64,000 nt of DNA, taken from Luidia sarsii. Its lineage: Eukaryota > Echinodermata > Asteroidea > Paxillosida > Luidiidae. The translations under genes were made by a program, and so were the position numbers. Every line of letters starts with the position of its first letter. Within the stretch, counting starts at the first letter, position 1. This document shows, piece after piece, positions 23,713-33,748 of the stretch. The notes below the pieces were generated by a model. It searched no databases, had not been told where the DNA came from, and worked only from the letters and a program-made list of their open reading frames with translations. The stretch lies in contig OX465102.1 of the NCBI GenBank assembly GCA_949987565.1, positions 20,727,699-20,791,698 on the forward strand. Direction: 5' to 3'.

Positions 23713-23792
23713 CCAATGAATTTTATGATTTGCATTGTGGTAATTTTAGTCAGTAAGCAGTTTGCAACATTTTTGTGTATCACCATTTGTTT

Positions 23793-24057
23793 GGGTTTAT
23801 ATTTTCCATACGCCATATTAAAATACCACACAAAATAATGCTTATTTGATGTATTAAAAGTTTTACAAACCTCAGTATTTTCGTTGCCTTTTCAAATCCA
23901 AAGTGTAATTACCTCCCAACCACTATGACTAGCCGCCAATAACTTCTGTTACGCACCCGATGGCGATGCACCAAATGCCTTGGGAAAATATCGGTATCAA
24001 ATAAGCGCTAGCAACTATTAGAAGCTCAAACTATTAAACATTGCCGATGAGGAATTG
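23793..24057. other. No gene recognised
   Basis: AT-rich sequence with only short frames and no family repeat. Confidence 0.3.
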
Positions 24058-24320
24058 ATAGTGTAACAGACAAGACAAGTGTGACAGATATGCAGACAGA
24101 CTGCCCGATAGGACAGACGGACAGACAGATTTAGAGACAGACTGACAGCTCGACAGACAGACACAGTGGTGACAGACACAGTCAGACTGGCACAGGCAGA
24201 CCAATGCAGACATACATGCAGACATAAATATACATAGGCAGACAGACTGATATGCAGACAGAGGCAAACGGACTAACAGGCAAGACGCACAAGCAAAACA
24301 AAACAAAAACAAGCGAACGA
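24058..24320. repeat. GACA/CAGA-rich degenerate microsatellite
   Basis: GACAGACA, CAGACAGACTG and CATGCAGACATA motifs recur irregularly for about 250 bp. The Cys/Ser-rich minus-strand frame across it is an artefact of the repeat. Confidence 0.8.
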
Positions 24321-25077
24321 ACAATATATTTCGCCTTCTTAATAGGCCTTTGCCCCGACTACGCCTGAATTAGGCATGAGTCCGTTCGTCTTTGTTAGTT
24401 AACGGTGCAAAACAAAAGCCACATATATTTTCTGGCCAACATCTCCATGGCAACCGTGATCGTCTTATCTGTCTTTGTTACATAATTGATGACGTTGACG
24501 ACCCCACTAATTGTCCCGAACATTTTGGGTCCTGCGAGAGCTCGGCCACGAGGGCCAAGCTGGGCCGACGCAGCTGGCGACTCGGTAAATACCGCCATGA
24601 CTCCCGCAGTTTGCAAATCCCCCATTGGGCACGCACAGGGGATGTGCCTTAAAATTTACTGCTCGCCAACTGCACGAAGACTTCAGCGTGTTTTTCTCTC
24701 ACAGCTTCATAAAAAGGAGCAACCCCCAGGCCAGATGTGTGAAATACACCTCCCCTACCCCCCTCCTAATCAAGGTGTGTTCCATGTTCCTTTGAACAAA
24801 ATAAAACTGTTCATCAAATTATACTTGCATATTTTATGATCATTGTCATCATTAGCCCCATTGGTAACAATAATATTGAGTCATTGATTTGGTTTGTCCT
24901 CATGGGGTTTCTATAGTAACGGCCATTGGCGAATTGTCCATGCTTCTAACGAATAAATTGAGCATACGGTCGATGATAGCATGTCTTTTATACGAGACGT
25001 GACACTGCAGAATAGATGGTGGCGATGCGTACATTCTCATTTTGGTTCGAGATTAATTGCACAGAGACGACCGTTGC
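24321..25077. other. No gene recognised
   Basis: Overlapping frames at 24392-24839 have no recognised domain. The region is otherwise unremarkable. Confidence 0.3.
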
Positions 25078-25434
25078 TTAAAGGGATCACACAATATTGT
25101 CGAGGTCAAATAATAGCATCCAACATATGCACGAAATAGCACACCTGTGAAAATTTCAGCTCAATCCGCCGACCGAGTATCGAGAAAATAGTGAAAAACC
25201 GCTTTGTTTCGCAAAAATGCAGCATTCAACGAAATGTTCTGAAAAATCGTTTAGATCTAAAGTGTTAGACGTAAACTATTTCTTTACTCTTTTCTCCAAA
25301 AATACAGCATTTCAGGCAGAAATATTTCAGTGCAAGGTTTTTACCATAACCATCCTCAAACTGTGTAAGTTTCATGTAAATCTGTGAACATTTTATGTTT
25401 TTCGATCTCACCAATGTTGTGTAGGGGCTTTTTA
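25078..25434. mobile_element. MITE family D, diverged copy
   Basis: It begins TTAAAGGGATCACACAATAT and ends CACCAATGTTGTGTAGGGGC, and has the family's TGTGAACATTTTATGTTTTT-type right half. It is more diverged from the other three copies than they are from each other. Confidence 0.6.
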
Positions 25435-27286
25435 CGTCTCGCGACTGCCATTTTTGTTCCGCATTTTGTGTACGGTACTGTACATGAAGAGCATAATCGA
25501 AAATTAATAGAAGGTGCAACGGGGACGATTTCGACCACTTGTTAGCTAGCGGATAGTGCCTGAGACTCTTTTTGTTTTATCTAGTGGGGGTAGGGTCTGT
25601 GTGTCATCTTCCGTTTGGCTCTGAAAGTGCAGAGGGAAATTGAGATGCGTAGGCACGCACGTTCTCCCTCTTGTCTCGAGTCCAGCATGCGTCCTTGGTA
25701 CAATAAGCACGCTATCCTCCCATTGTCGGCTGTGGAAGGAGGAGGACACGCCGCTGCCGCGGTTCTCTGTCTATATTTGGAAGTTCAATAAATCATAGGC
25801 CTATATGCTTTCCTCGGCAAGAAAGCGGGCCCCTCGAACCACTCCAAGGAGGCCTCCCAATATGACGTATCTCGCGCCGGGATCTGTCCTCATTAGGGTT
25901 GAGACAACAGTGCGGCTGGGGCGGTCCGACATCGCGAACGAGGTCGATGCATCTGGAGAGGGGGAGAGCACGCGCCTTGGCTTCATACTATTATTTCCTA
26001 TGATTCAGACCAATAGAAAAAAAGGAAGAAGTGTGTGTCCGTTACATGTTTCCGTGGTTTGCGTTTGGAGCCAAGCGTTCGACTGAAGGGTGTGACGTGA
26101 CATCCACAACGCGTGCAATTTGCTCGCGTGGCCGGTCTGCCTTGTGTTTGGGTTTTACACATGATTTTTTTTTTGGGGGGGGGTCGTGTGTCTGCTCTAT
26201 CTCGGGCTGATCCGTGGCTTCGGGTTTGGCACGAACTGTACCGGGTATGTCTCTTCATCCGTGTTCAGTCGTCACGCGCGCTCCGGGGCGTTTTCGGGTG
26301 GAGCTTGTGGCTGGCTGGACGACTCTGAATGAAAAACAACAAAAAAAACCAGATAACATCGGCCTCGGGCGATTGATCATTGAGTACTGAGATCACCCCC
26401 CTCCCCTACAAGGGACAGTTAGTTAGTCCTGATCCTTTTCCATCCCCACAGCGACATAGAGCTGCAATTACAGTCCTCCATTCCGGTCCATCCTTGGCTT
26501 TCTTTTCCGCGGACGCACATGGGGCACCGGCGCCAGTTCTCATATTATTGGCCATGTCCCTTTCCTGAAGATTGCCATAAGACATCCGGTCTAAGTTTCC
26601 CCTTGTCCCGGGCTCGTATTTTCTCGATGATTGTCAGCGGCGAATACGGTCTCCGTTGGCGTACCCGATATATCTCTCGTCCCCTCCCAGGGTGGGCCCG
26701 CCCGTTCTCCCTGGGAGACGTGAACTTGTATAGCATGGCTCCATTGCGCTTTAGCATGGTGACGGTCTCTCCTCGCCACAATCATCGCTACGGTCACGCC
26801 GCTGTATAGGAAGGCAATACAGCGCACGATATTATACGAGCCGATAGCCCCAGTATATTTGACGCTATCGTGACAGCAGAGTCATATACGGACCCTCCAT
26901 GATAGTACCGCGACCCGGGAAATCTTCGGCCTACCAACCCCCCCTCCCCTTCATTGCCTCCATATCTCCCCCAAAATCCTGAAATCTATTTTACAAAGTC
27001 GACCACAAGCAAGGCGTCTGCACTCCTAATGCTTCTTAAATTTGCACAGAATTATCTGTTTCGCTCTTAATGCATATTCCACGAGGCTCCATTGATTATC
27101 ATTTAAACAGGTGAATATTGAATTAGTCGTGTGAACAAGAAATCGATGTGTTTGGTCTAGCTCGTAACCGGGACGTTAGTTCGTTGCACTATGTCTGGCA
27201 GTTTATGGACTTCAAACTGCCGATCTTGGAGTGGAACAAAACTATAACGACGAAGTAATACAAAGAAATTAACTCCTTATGAAGAG
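25435..27286. other. No gene recognised
   Basis: The region is moderately GC-rich from 25540 to 26900, with many overlapping 60-96-codon frames on both strands and none with a domain. A TAGGCCTA octamer lies at 25796. A homopolymer patch, T9 then G9, lies at 26164-26182. Confidence 0.3.
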
Positions 27287-27432
27287 CATAACATTTAGTG
27301 GGCCTGACGTTTCGATCCTAGCAGGACCTTTGAGGAAAGTCCTGCTAGGATCGAAACGTCAGGCCCACTAAATTCTATGATTTGCATTTTGGTAATTTTA
27401 GTCAGTAAGCAGTTTGCAACATTTTTGTATAT
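27287..27432 (+). mobile_element. Family B hairpin retroposon with 14-bp target-site duplication
   Basis: A perfect direct repeat, CTCCTTATGAAGAG, flanks the element at 27273-27286 and 27433-27446. Inside, two arms with CCTGACGTTTCGATCC and its inverse are followed by the family tail ending TTTTTGTATAT. The loop between the arms is rearranged (CCTTTGAGGAAAG), so the ribozyme core is disrupted on both strands. Confidence 0.82.
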
Positions 27433-27446
27433 CTCCTTATGAAGAG

Positions 27447-28970
27447 AATAGTTCTTTTCTAGTGACTACCATCCTCCAATGTTAAGATAAATTAGAAAAC
27501 AAATGGACCGTCGGTGAGCTCTCTGGATGATAATTTCTATGATAAATGTTACCAAGATATCCGTGGACACCATCCTTTCGGAGATGTTTTGATGAGAGAA
27601 GCGGAAATGTATCGCTCCATGAGAAATGGATACATCATCGGGTAGACGCGCTTATCTGCAATGCACAAAGTTCGCACGCCATTGCCAGTGCACGCCATAT
27701 CATGAATACGGCGGCAGTGTCGTGATTACCACCGCAGCTGTCTGTCTCACGAAATTCCGCGCATGCAGCCAGTCGTGGGCAACATGGCTTTCAATTCTAA
27801 TGTGCAGGTATCCGGCTGGGTATCACTTTCAGCAGGGCAGCCGGATGGTTGTTTAAATAAAGATGAGCCAGAAGGCTGATATCGCTATTTTACATGTGTC
27901 CTCGGTGTAATTATAACTAGGTCTTATCCCCAGGGTCTCTGTGTCGTGAAGTCCGCCGATACAACCTATGCACGAGGAAGTGCTATTGATCATTATCTGA
28001 AAGGAAAATATCAATACTTCGTCTACCTTTAAAAAACCCCAGCGTGGGTGGGGAAGAGGGGGGGGGTCCCTCTGTCCGTCAGCTCAGATTCAATCTGAGA
28101 CGCGTAGGATTGATAATGTTTACACGGGAACATATCGGGTCAATTTTGTAGAGCAATGCGTATACGACACAAAAAAGTCGCGTTTTCACATCGTACTACA
28201 GTGCATATAATACACGCGCCGTTCGTCATCCTGTGTTCACGATTCCTTTGTCAGCGCTGCATGCAATCGCCAAAACGACAACTAAAATACTAATGAGATT
28301 TTCAAATCGCCGACTTTTTGCTTGCACCTGAAGTCCAGAAGAAAGAGAACAGATTGATAGCATCACTTTGAATGCGAGAGGCCCACGAAATAACAACCTG
28401 AAATTTGTTCAGACTCGCGATCGTTGTGCGCGGTATAGGCGTCCGAGGGAGGTGAAGCCATTGTTCATCCTTACTGTGAATTTGTGTGTGAAGAAATGAA
28501 ATCATCTCCCCCGCCGCCGTGTATATAATAATCAAGCTGGTATACCTTCTCGTGATCAAAACCGTGGCAAGGGAAACTTTGCACTCGCGTCGCAGTCAGT
28601 GCGCAATGCATCATTTCGTATACCTCCCTTCTCCCAAGCGATTAATCCCGCCGGTCGGCGTAGATTGAGCAAAAACATTCCTTTCGATGGCGGAGACGAG
28701 GCGCCGGTGCTGATGCAAGTCCGCGCGTTCCGTGGTCGCCCCCTTGAGACGTCCTTTCATCGGAGCGCGCCTGATAATGTTTAACTTGCCTTCCGATCTG
28801 TATTGCATGCGACAAATAGGGGGGGGGGGTTGCGTGGACGATTTCAATATTAGAGCGTCGTCCCCGTACGTGCACGTCCATAATGTACGTACGCGGTGAT
28901 GTACGCTGTAGGCCTAACTATCGATACTATAGTTGGAATGTTGGGCTTATGTGTGACTAGGATATTGGTT
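27447..28970. other. No gene recognised
   Basis: 28570-28880 is GC-richer, with frames on both strands but no domain. A run of G lies at 28820-28829 and a TAGGCCTA octamer at 28909. No family repeat is visible. Confidence 0.3.
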
Positions 28971-29225
28971 GAGACTTGAAGGTTTGCATGGTGGAAGTAC
29001 TAGATGGAAGGTTTACGGTGACACTTCTCTTTCGAGAAGGAGTGTGGCTCTGAAAAGAGCCGGTAACTTAGCGTTTCGGTAGTGTGTACTCAGGAGACGG
29101 ACGACGGGCAGAGTACACACAGATTACATACTACCCGAAACGTCGAGTTACCGGCTCTTTTCAGAGCCACACTTCTTCTCGAAAGAGAAGTGCTACATAT
29201 GGTGTCACCGCAAACTTTCCACTTA
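28971..29225 (-). mobile_element. Family A hairpin element, long-arm copy
   Basis: From the left: the family tail (GACTTGAAGGTTTGCATGG, inverted), an arm with GGCTCTGAAAAGAGCCGGTA, a central loop, and the inverted arm CGAGTTACCGGCTCTTTTCA to TGGTGTCACCGCAAAC. GAAACGTC is kept in the right arm, but the CUGANGA core reads CGGACGA, so the ribozyme is probably inactive. GATATTG occurs at both sides (28961, 29235) and may be a worn target duplication. Confidence 0.75.
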
Positions 29226-30474
29226 AAACTATACGATATTGACAGTGAGTTTTTCTTATGTGCGATTTATTCACATCGTCGTGTATCCTATACCTTTGAA
29301 ATTCTTGTATACGTGTATAGGCCTATACGTTGCAGTGTCCATTATTTTTTACATTCGATTTTCAAACAGCCCAAACCAGGAAGTTCATGTACCGACTCTT
29401 GTGTTGGCGAACATGTTATTCTAATTTTAAAAAGTGCTCTTTGTTCAATTGGTTTGACTCGAATAAGCACCGAGATGAAGATCTTTGTGCAACGCGTTCA
29501 GAGCTCAAGTGGTCTGTGTGCCTCCAGCGAAATCAACACAAAATGAGTAAATTGGAAATATGCGCATAACGCAACCCGAACATGTCTACAGTACCGTGCG
29601 CAAGTAAAGTGTATCAAGTAATGCGTGCTTATTCATTATGCCTTTGAGTGTCAATACACCGATGTCCCGAGTACGGTAGTCCATCATTTTCGGGCAAGCA
29701 CGAGGTACATGCGTGCGCTCCGTAACCTCGGGGTAGTTGTGTGCATGTGCCGAATCCAAAATCACCACTTATAATACAACCTCTCCACTCTGTAGGCCTA
29801 CACACATCAACATTGTCTTGCCCAAGATCGCCGGCCTACTTAGTGCGTCCTCCTCCGGTGAAGCAGAAACAGAACCAGTTGTTGGGGAAACAGAAGATGT
29901 GTAGACAACGCGTTGTTAATAAAAAAAAATTACGCCAACGTAGTAGGTCTCTGTACGGTGTGTCGGAAGTATCGATGAATTGCGCGCATCTACGACAATG
30001 TATGTCGACGAACGCCAGAACTCTTTGTGGTTTTTCGTTTGAAGTCCCGGCACCATTCAGTGGCCGAGCAGTGCGCTATAAGTATGCAGCTGTTTTGGAA
30101 ATAAAGCGTGAAGGATTAGATTGAGACGGCCAAGAATGACGAAGAATGAGCGTGATGACAGGAGTACAATGGTCGGGGTGCAGCTGGGAATCACTCCCCT
30201 GAACCTCGTAAATCCTGATGGCATTCTGTACATGTGTATTATTGTAGATGTAGGCCTATAGCACTAATTCGAGGCGCATCTAGCCAGAACCTCTATACAA
30301 GGGCTCCATGGCTGCACTTTGTCCATACTAGCCTGCCCAGCAGCTCATTAGTTAACATGCACGAAACAAATCAAATTACATTATCAAATCATTATTATTC
30401 TGTCCTCTCTCTCTTTGTCGGCCACTTTCCTGTTTTCATACTTCGAACTAAAAAAAAATGAATGGTGATATCAT
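29226..30474. other. No gene recognised
   Basis: A 154-codon plus-strand open frame at 29082-29546 overlaps the family A element and has no recognised domain. Three TAGGCCTA octamers lie at 29318, 29793 and 30251. Confidence 0.3.
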
Positions 30475-30545
30475 TTCAAAGAAGTTTTGCCCTGCTCGAC
30501 GTGATAAACACTGAATGCTCAGTGCTTACATTCTCCTCGACGCAA
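30475..30545 (-). mobile_element. SINE family T2, 3' fragment
   Basis: GTTTTGCCCTGCTCGACGTG, then ACTGAATGCTCAGTGCTT, joined directly to the family tail TACATTCTCCTCGACGCAAA. The tRNA-like head is deleted. Confidence 0.65.
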
Positions 30546-30604
30546 ACATCAGGCTATAATTATTTATAGCTGTACCCGCCGCCAAACAATACTCGAATCC
30601 GCCG

Positions 30605-30755
30605 CACGACCTCGACCAGCTCGGTGGTCGAGTGGGTAAGACGTCTGCACTAGAAAGCGGGAGTCGCGGGTTCGAAGCAACGCGTATTCAGTGTTGATCA
30701 CGTCGAGCAGGGCAAAACCTCATTGAATTACATTCTCCTCGACGCAAACATCATG
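30605..30755 (+). mobile_element. SINE family T2, nearly complete copy
   Basis: The tRNA-like head has GGTCGAGTGGGTAAGACG (A-box side) and GTCGCGGGTTCGAAGC (B box). The body carries AGTGTTGATCACGTCGAGCA and the tail TACATTCTCCTCGACGCAAA. The 3' side of the T stem is broken, so it is not a functional tRNA. Confidence 0.7.
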
Positions 30756-30795
30756 TTATATCTGTGGTATCATTAATCACTTCATATCAAGCTTC

Positions 30796-30948
30796 ATAGG
30801 AAGGTTTGCGATGACACCATGTATCAGGTCTCTTAAAGGAAGAGGTTTGGTTCTGAAAAGAACCTGAGTGGTGACTCGACGTTTCGACCAGTATGCTCTG
30901 GCCGTCATCAGATATTGATTCACCCACCATGCAAAGCCTTAAGTCTTA
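30796..30948 (-). mobile_element. Family A retroposon, monomeric copy with 15-bp target-site duplication
   Basis: A perfect direct repeat, TTCATATCAAGCTTC, lies at 30781-30795 and 30949-30963. The body holds a single arm ending at GTATGCTCTGGCCGTCATCA and then the family tail (CACCCACCATGCAAAGCC, TTAAGTCTTA). It lacks the second inverted arm found at 33501-33748, so it looks like the monomer form. It encodes a hammerhead motif on the minus strand. Confidence 0.82.
30870..30924 (-). ncRNA. Hammerhead ribozyme motif, family A
   Basis: On the minus strand: CTGATGA (30911-30905), one extra C, helix II GGCCAG/CTGGTC (six pairs, one G-U), GAAA, a palindromic ACGT helix III, and cleavage-site C at 30878. 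The downstream strand GAGTCACC can pair with GGTGAATC (30924-30917) with one mismatch, leaving five unpaired bases beside the core. An extra base between A9 and 10.1 is known in an active viroid hammerhead (CChMVd), so it need not abolish cleavage. Confidence 0.65.
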
Positions 30949-30963
30949 TTCATATCAAGCTTC

Positions 30964-31434
30964 GTCTTCCCATTTGTTGCAATTTCTGGAAAGAATGCAG
31001 CGTGCATTAAATAAAAAAAAATTCGTGCATTCAAACGGCCGTTCAAAAATCGTACTGTTAGAATGTTTCTGACACGGAACAGCAATGAAGGCAAAGTTGT
31101 TAGGCCAAGTAAAAAAGAAATTAGTTTCTCATCCCCGCCTGTTTTTGTTTGCCGCCGCATCATTTTTTTCAAAACTTAATTTTGATTGATTGCTGCTGTT
31201 TCCAGCCGTTGAACATCGCACATGCACAGCCTTCATAATAGTACACCGTACTTAGAATTAGAATACCCTTCTTTAGGGGAAACATTGTTTTCTTGGCCTT
31301 AAGTGGGCTGCAATTAATGTTCAATACAATTGACTCTTGTGGAAGGGAGTTACTAAGCGTTGGCTGAATTGTAGGATTTGGAACCCCCAACTGAGCTGTT
31401 AAGGCCGTCGCACACAGAGTTCCTGAGGAAAACA
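30964..31434. other. No gene recognised
   Basis: Short frames only, AT-rich, with no repeat family seen. Confidence 0.3.
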
Positions 31435-31770
31435 ACTCTGGAGGCCGTAAGCTCAGCTCGTTTACATAACTCACCGTATGCGGTCAACTTTTGGTGATAA
31501 TTATTTCTGCCTCTCGAGGTCGTGTGACCAATATCCTGTTTGATTTTGGAAACCAAAATAGGGCGTGCGCTTTCATTGGCCACTTGTCAGGTTTTTTGGG
31601 GCTCGGCACGTAGCTCAAGTCACCCCCCACGGTGAGTTTTCATCCACGCGAAGCAATTTAAAAAAAAAATGGTCAAACAGGACAGATATTGGTCTCACAG
31701 CCTCGAGAGGCAGAATTCCCACCAAAAGTTGATCTCACGGCGTGAGCTACGTGCTGAGCTAACGGCCTCG
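31435..31770. mobile_element. Long foldback element with arms of about 110 bp
   Basis: 31435-31545 and the reverse complement of 31665-31770 align along their length (shared ATCAACTTTTGGTG/GTCAACTTTTGGTG, CTGCCTCTCGAGG, GTGAGACCAATAT/GTGTGACCAATAT, CCTGTTTGA). The two arms flank about 120 bp containing CCACTTGTCAGG. It could extrude as a cruciform. No coding sequence. Confidence 0.75.
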
Positions 31771-32199
31771 AGAGATGTTTGACTCAGCAGATAGCTCTCG
31801 TGTGCATGTGCGGCGGCCTTTACACTTTTTGTGCGTGTGCATGGTGCTATTAGCGCGTCTAATATGCACGTTCGCCTGTGGAATTAGTGGTGGTAATGGA
31901 CGGCACACCCTGAATGCCTCAGTACCGGCCCAAGCTAATTTGAATTCAAATGAATGGCGTACCGGCATACACTGTAGGGAATACGGTTGTGGCAATCACC
32001 CATACATGCAAGTACAGTTCCCGGGATGGGTTGTCCGCCACCAAGCTGGCGCGCTTGGGTTTCCATTGCGAAGCGCTATGCAATTTTAATGTATGCGATC
32101 TATAAAAAGCCGTTTCTTTCAACGCACGATTCCCCCATCGCTGAGGCCACCGCTTTGTGAGCACTGCCTGTTTGTCACGGGGATTACAGGATTTCAGCC
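31771..32199. other. No gene recognised
   Basis: A 104-codon plus frame at 31775-32089 overlaps minus-strand frames; none has a domain. Confidence 0.3.
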
Positions 32200-32305
32200 T
32201 GAAATATATTAAGTGGGAAGTTTGCTGTGACACCATGTACGTCATCTCTTTCGTGAGGGACGCGCATGTGGCTCTGAAAAGAGCCAGTAACTCATCGTGC
32301 CCGTC
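32200..32305 (-). mobile_element. Family A fragment (outer arm only)
   Basis: AGTTTGCTGTGACACCATGT, then CATCTCTTTCGTGAGG and GTGGCTCTGAAAAGAGCCAG. The region that should hold the ribozyme core is decayed (ACTCATCGTGCCCGTCG). Confidence 0.65.
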
Positions 32306-32786
32306 GAATGGAGAAATATATCTGCCCTTAGATGCATCATAAAGGGATATAAAGCACGACACCGGTATGGATATAAAAATCGGACAATATATCAATATCA
32401 GAGCAAACCCACACAAGATATATTAGGTGTAAAACCACCAATAAAGACCACGTTTCCATCTTTTTGTTTCAATTCATTTCCACTGTGTCTCGGACTGCTT
32501 GGCCGTTTGGGCACCACAGACTCTCTGTCTACCACCTTCCTCCAACCTTCTATGTTTTCTATCTGCCAAATTGGTCTGACTCAGACCATAGCCCTGGCCG
32601 CTCTCTGATGTCATCCTCCACGTCATTCCCACCAGCACCTTCATTTACAGCGAAGTAAGTCGACTATTATCTATTTGTTACATTTATTTACCCAGGGTAA
32701 GCCCAAACAGTATACAAACTGGTTTCCATTGGGTTTCTGCATACAGTAAAATATTTCATAAATGTACATTTGCACACGATAAAATG
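32306..32786. other. No gene recognised
   Basis: Short frames only; no repeat family identified. Confidence 0.3.
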
Positions 32787-33060
32787 ATTTGAAAAATTGG
32801 CAAAGAAAAAAATTTGAATGGATCGGGACTTGAACCCGAAACCTCGGGACTAACGTACCAGTGCTCTTCCATCTTAGCTATCCAGCCCTTAGATGGTGGC
32901 CTTCCCAAATAGTCAACTAGTCTTTGCCGGGGTAGGGGCGCCAGTCAGAAGCAATTCAAGGGCTGGATAGCTCTGGTGGAAGAGCACTGGTACGTTAGTC
33001 CAGAGGTCTCGGGTTCAAGTCCCGGTACAGTCAAAGTTTTCTTTGCCAATTTTTCAAATT
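32787..33060. mobile_element. tRNA-like retroposon T1, head-to-head inverted pair
   Basis: A complete minus-strand unit (32787-32958: tail, tRNA-like domain at 32819-32888, leader) abuts a plus-strand unit (32959-33060) that has only the tRNA-like domain and tail. Both end at the same tail sequence, CTTTGCCAATTTTTCAAAT. The pair can fold back over about 100 bp. The A-box region of the plus unit reads TAGCTCTGGTGG and the B box GGGTTCAAGTCC. Confidence 0.75.
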
Positions 33061-33306
33061 GTTCAAACGTTCCCAGTCAGTTTTTCCTTGCTTTATTTTT
33101 TTAAGATAAAAAAATATTATATCAAATAAATACAAAACGTAAACAGTCACTTTTATACATCGACAAACCACATCAACTGTTTACTATACAAATGCATTAC
33201 GTAATTCGGATTTGAAAAGGGTTAAAGGTCATATGACTGAAACAGTTACAGCAAAGCCTGATTCATAACATTCTTTTTTTTTTCGCAAAGAGAACCTTTA
33301 ATTAAT
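33061..33306. other. No gene recognised
   Basis: AT-rich flank between the T1 pair and the family B insertion. Confidence 0.3.
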
Positions 33307-33375
33307 GATATCTCTGTGTGATATACAAACATGTTGCAAACTGCTTACCAAAATACAAATCTCAAAATTTAGTGG

Positions 33376-33414
33376 GCCTGACGTTTCGATCCTAGCAGGA
33401 GCTTTCTCAAAGGC
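33376..33414 (-). ncRNA. Hammerhead-like ribozyme motif, family B (left arm)
   Basis: GCCT, TTGAGAA, extra A, GCTCC with loop TGCTA and GGATC, GAAACGTC, AGGC. The U3-A8 core is intact, but helix II has a C-T mismatch next to the core side, so it should be weaker than its partner arm. Confidence 0.45.
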
Positions 33415-33423
33415 AGAGTCTCT

Positions 33424-33462
33424 GCCTTTGAGAAAGGTCCTGCTAGGATCGAAACGTCAGGC
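33424..33462 (+). ncRNA. Hammerhead-like ribozyme motif, family B (right arm)
   Basis: Helix I GCCT (33424-33427) pairs with AGGC (33459-33462). The core is UUGAGAA (33428-33434) with an extra A at 33435. Helix II is GGTCC/GGATC with loop TGCTA. GAA plus the ACGT helix III follows, and the predicted cleavage is after C33458. U3 (33428) and A8 (33433) replace the usual C3-G8 pair. Structure inferred by eye; activity unknown. Confidence 0.55.
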
Positions 33463-33500
33463 GCACTAAATTTTGAGATATCTCTGTGTATTATTGGATA

Positions 33501-33748
33501 AATATAGGAAGGTTTGCGGTGACACCATGTACAAGGTCTCTTAAAGGAAGAGGTGTGGTTCTGAAAAGAACCTGAGTGGTAACTCGACGTTTCGACCAGT
33601 ATGCTCTGGCCGTCATCAGGAGCATACTGGTCGAAACGTCGAGTTACCACTCAGGTTATTTTCAGTACCTTTAAGAGACCTGATACATGGTGTCACCGCA
33701 AACCTTCCTATATTGATTCACCCACCATGCAAAGCCTTAAGTCTTATT
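33501..33748 (-). mobile_element. Family A hairpin retroposon with 12-bp target-site duplication
   Basis: The direct repeat TATTATTGGATA lies at 33489-33500 and 33749-33760. The left arm (33504-33606) and right arm (33620-33713) pair over about 90 bp round the loop TGGCCGTCATCAG. The 3' tail is the same as at 30796-30948. Relative to that monomer, this copy carries an extra inverted arm inserted between CATCAG and TATTGATTCACC. Confidence 0.83.
33580..33626 (-). ncRNA. Hammerhead ribozyme motif, family A
   Basis: Identical in core and helix II to the motif at 30870-30924: CTGATGA (33619-33613), extra C, GGCCAG/CTGGTC, GAAACGTC. Here the 5' strand of helix I comes from the inverted arm (GCTC), which pairs with GAG and then a wobble, giving about four base pairs directly next to the core. 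Confidence 0.62.

Larger units (their letters stand above)
23606..23781 (+). mobile_element. Family B hairpin retroposon with 11-bp target-site duplication
   Basis: Two inverted arms carry GACGTTTCGATCCTAGCAGG and its complement. A tail follows (TTTTAGTCAGTAAGCAGTTT, GCAACATTTTTGTGTAT). The flanking direct repeat ACCATTTGTTT lies at 23595 and 23782. The right arm carries an extra TATA in the helix II loop. Each arm holds a hammerhead-like motif. Confidence 0.78.
33320..33476 (-). mobile_element. Family B hairpin retroposon with 13-bp target-site duplication
   Basis: A perfect direct repeat, GATATCTCTGTGT, lies at 33307-33319 and 33477-33489. The family tail is at the left, inverted (ATATACAAACATGTTGCAAA), followed by two arms forming a near-perfect hairpin of about 45 bp per arm. 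Each arm contains a hammerhead-like motif, one on each strand. A family A element is inserted immediately to the right. Confidence 0.85.

Noticed and set aside
30605..30690. Functional tRNA gene in family T2
   Set aside because: The T stem is broken after GGGTTCGAA, and the unit recurs with a SINE body and tail.
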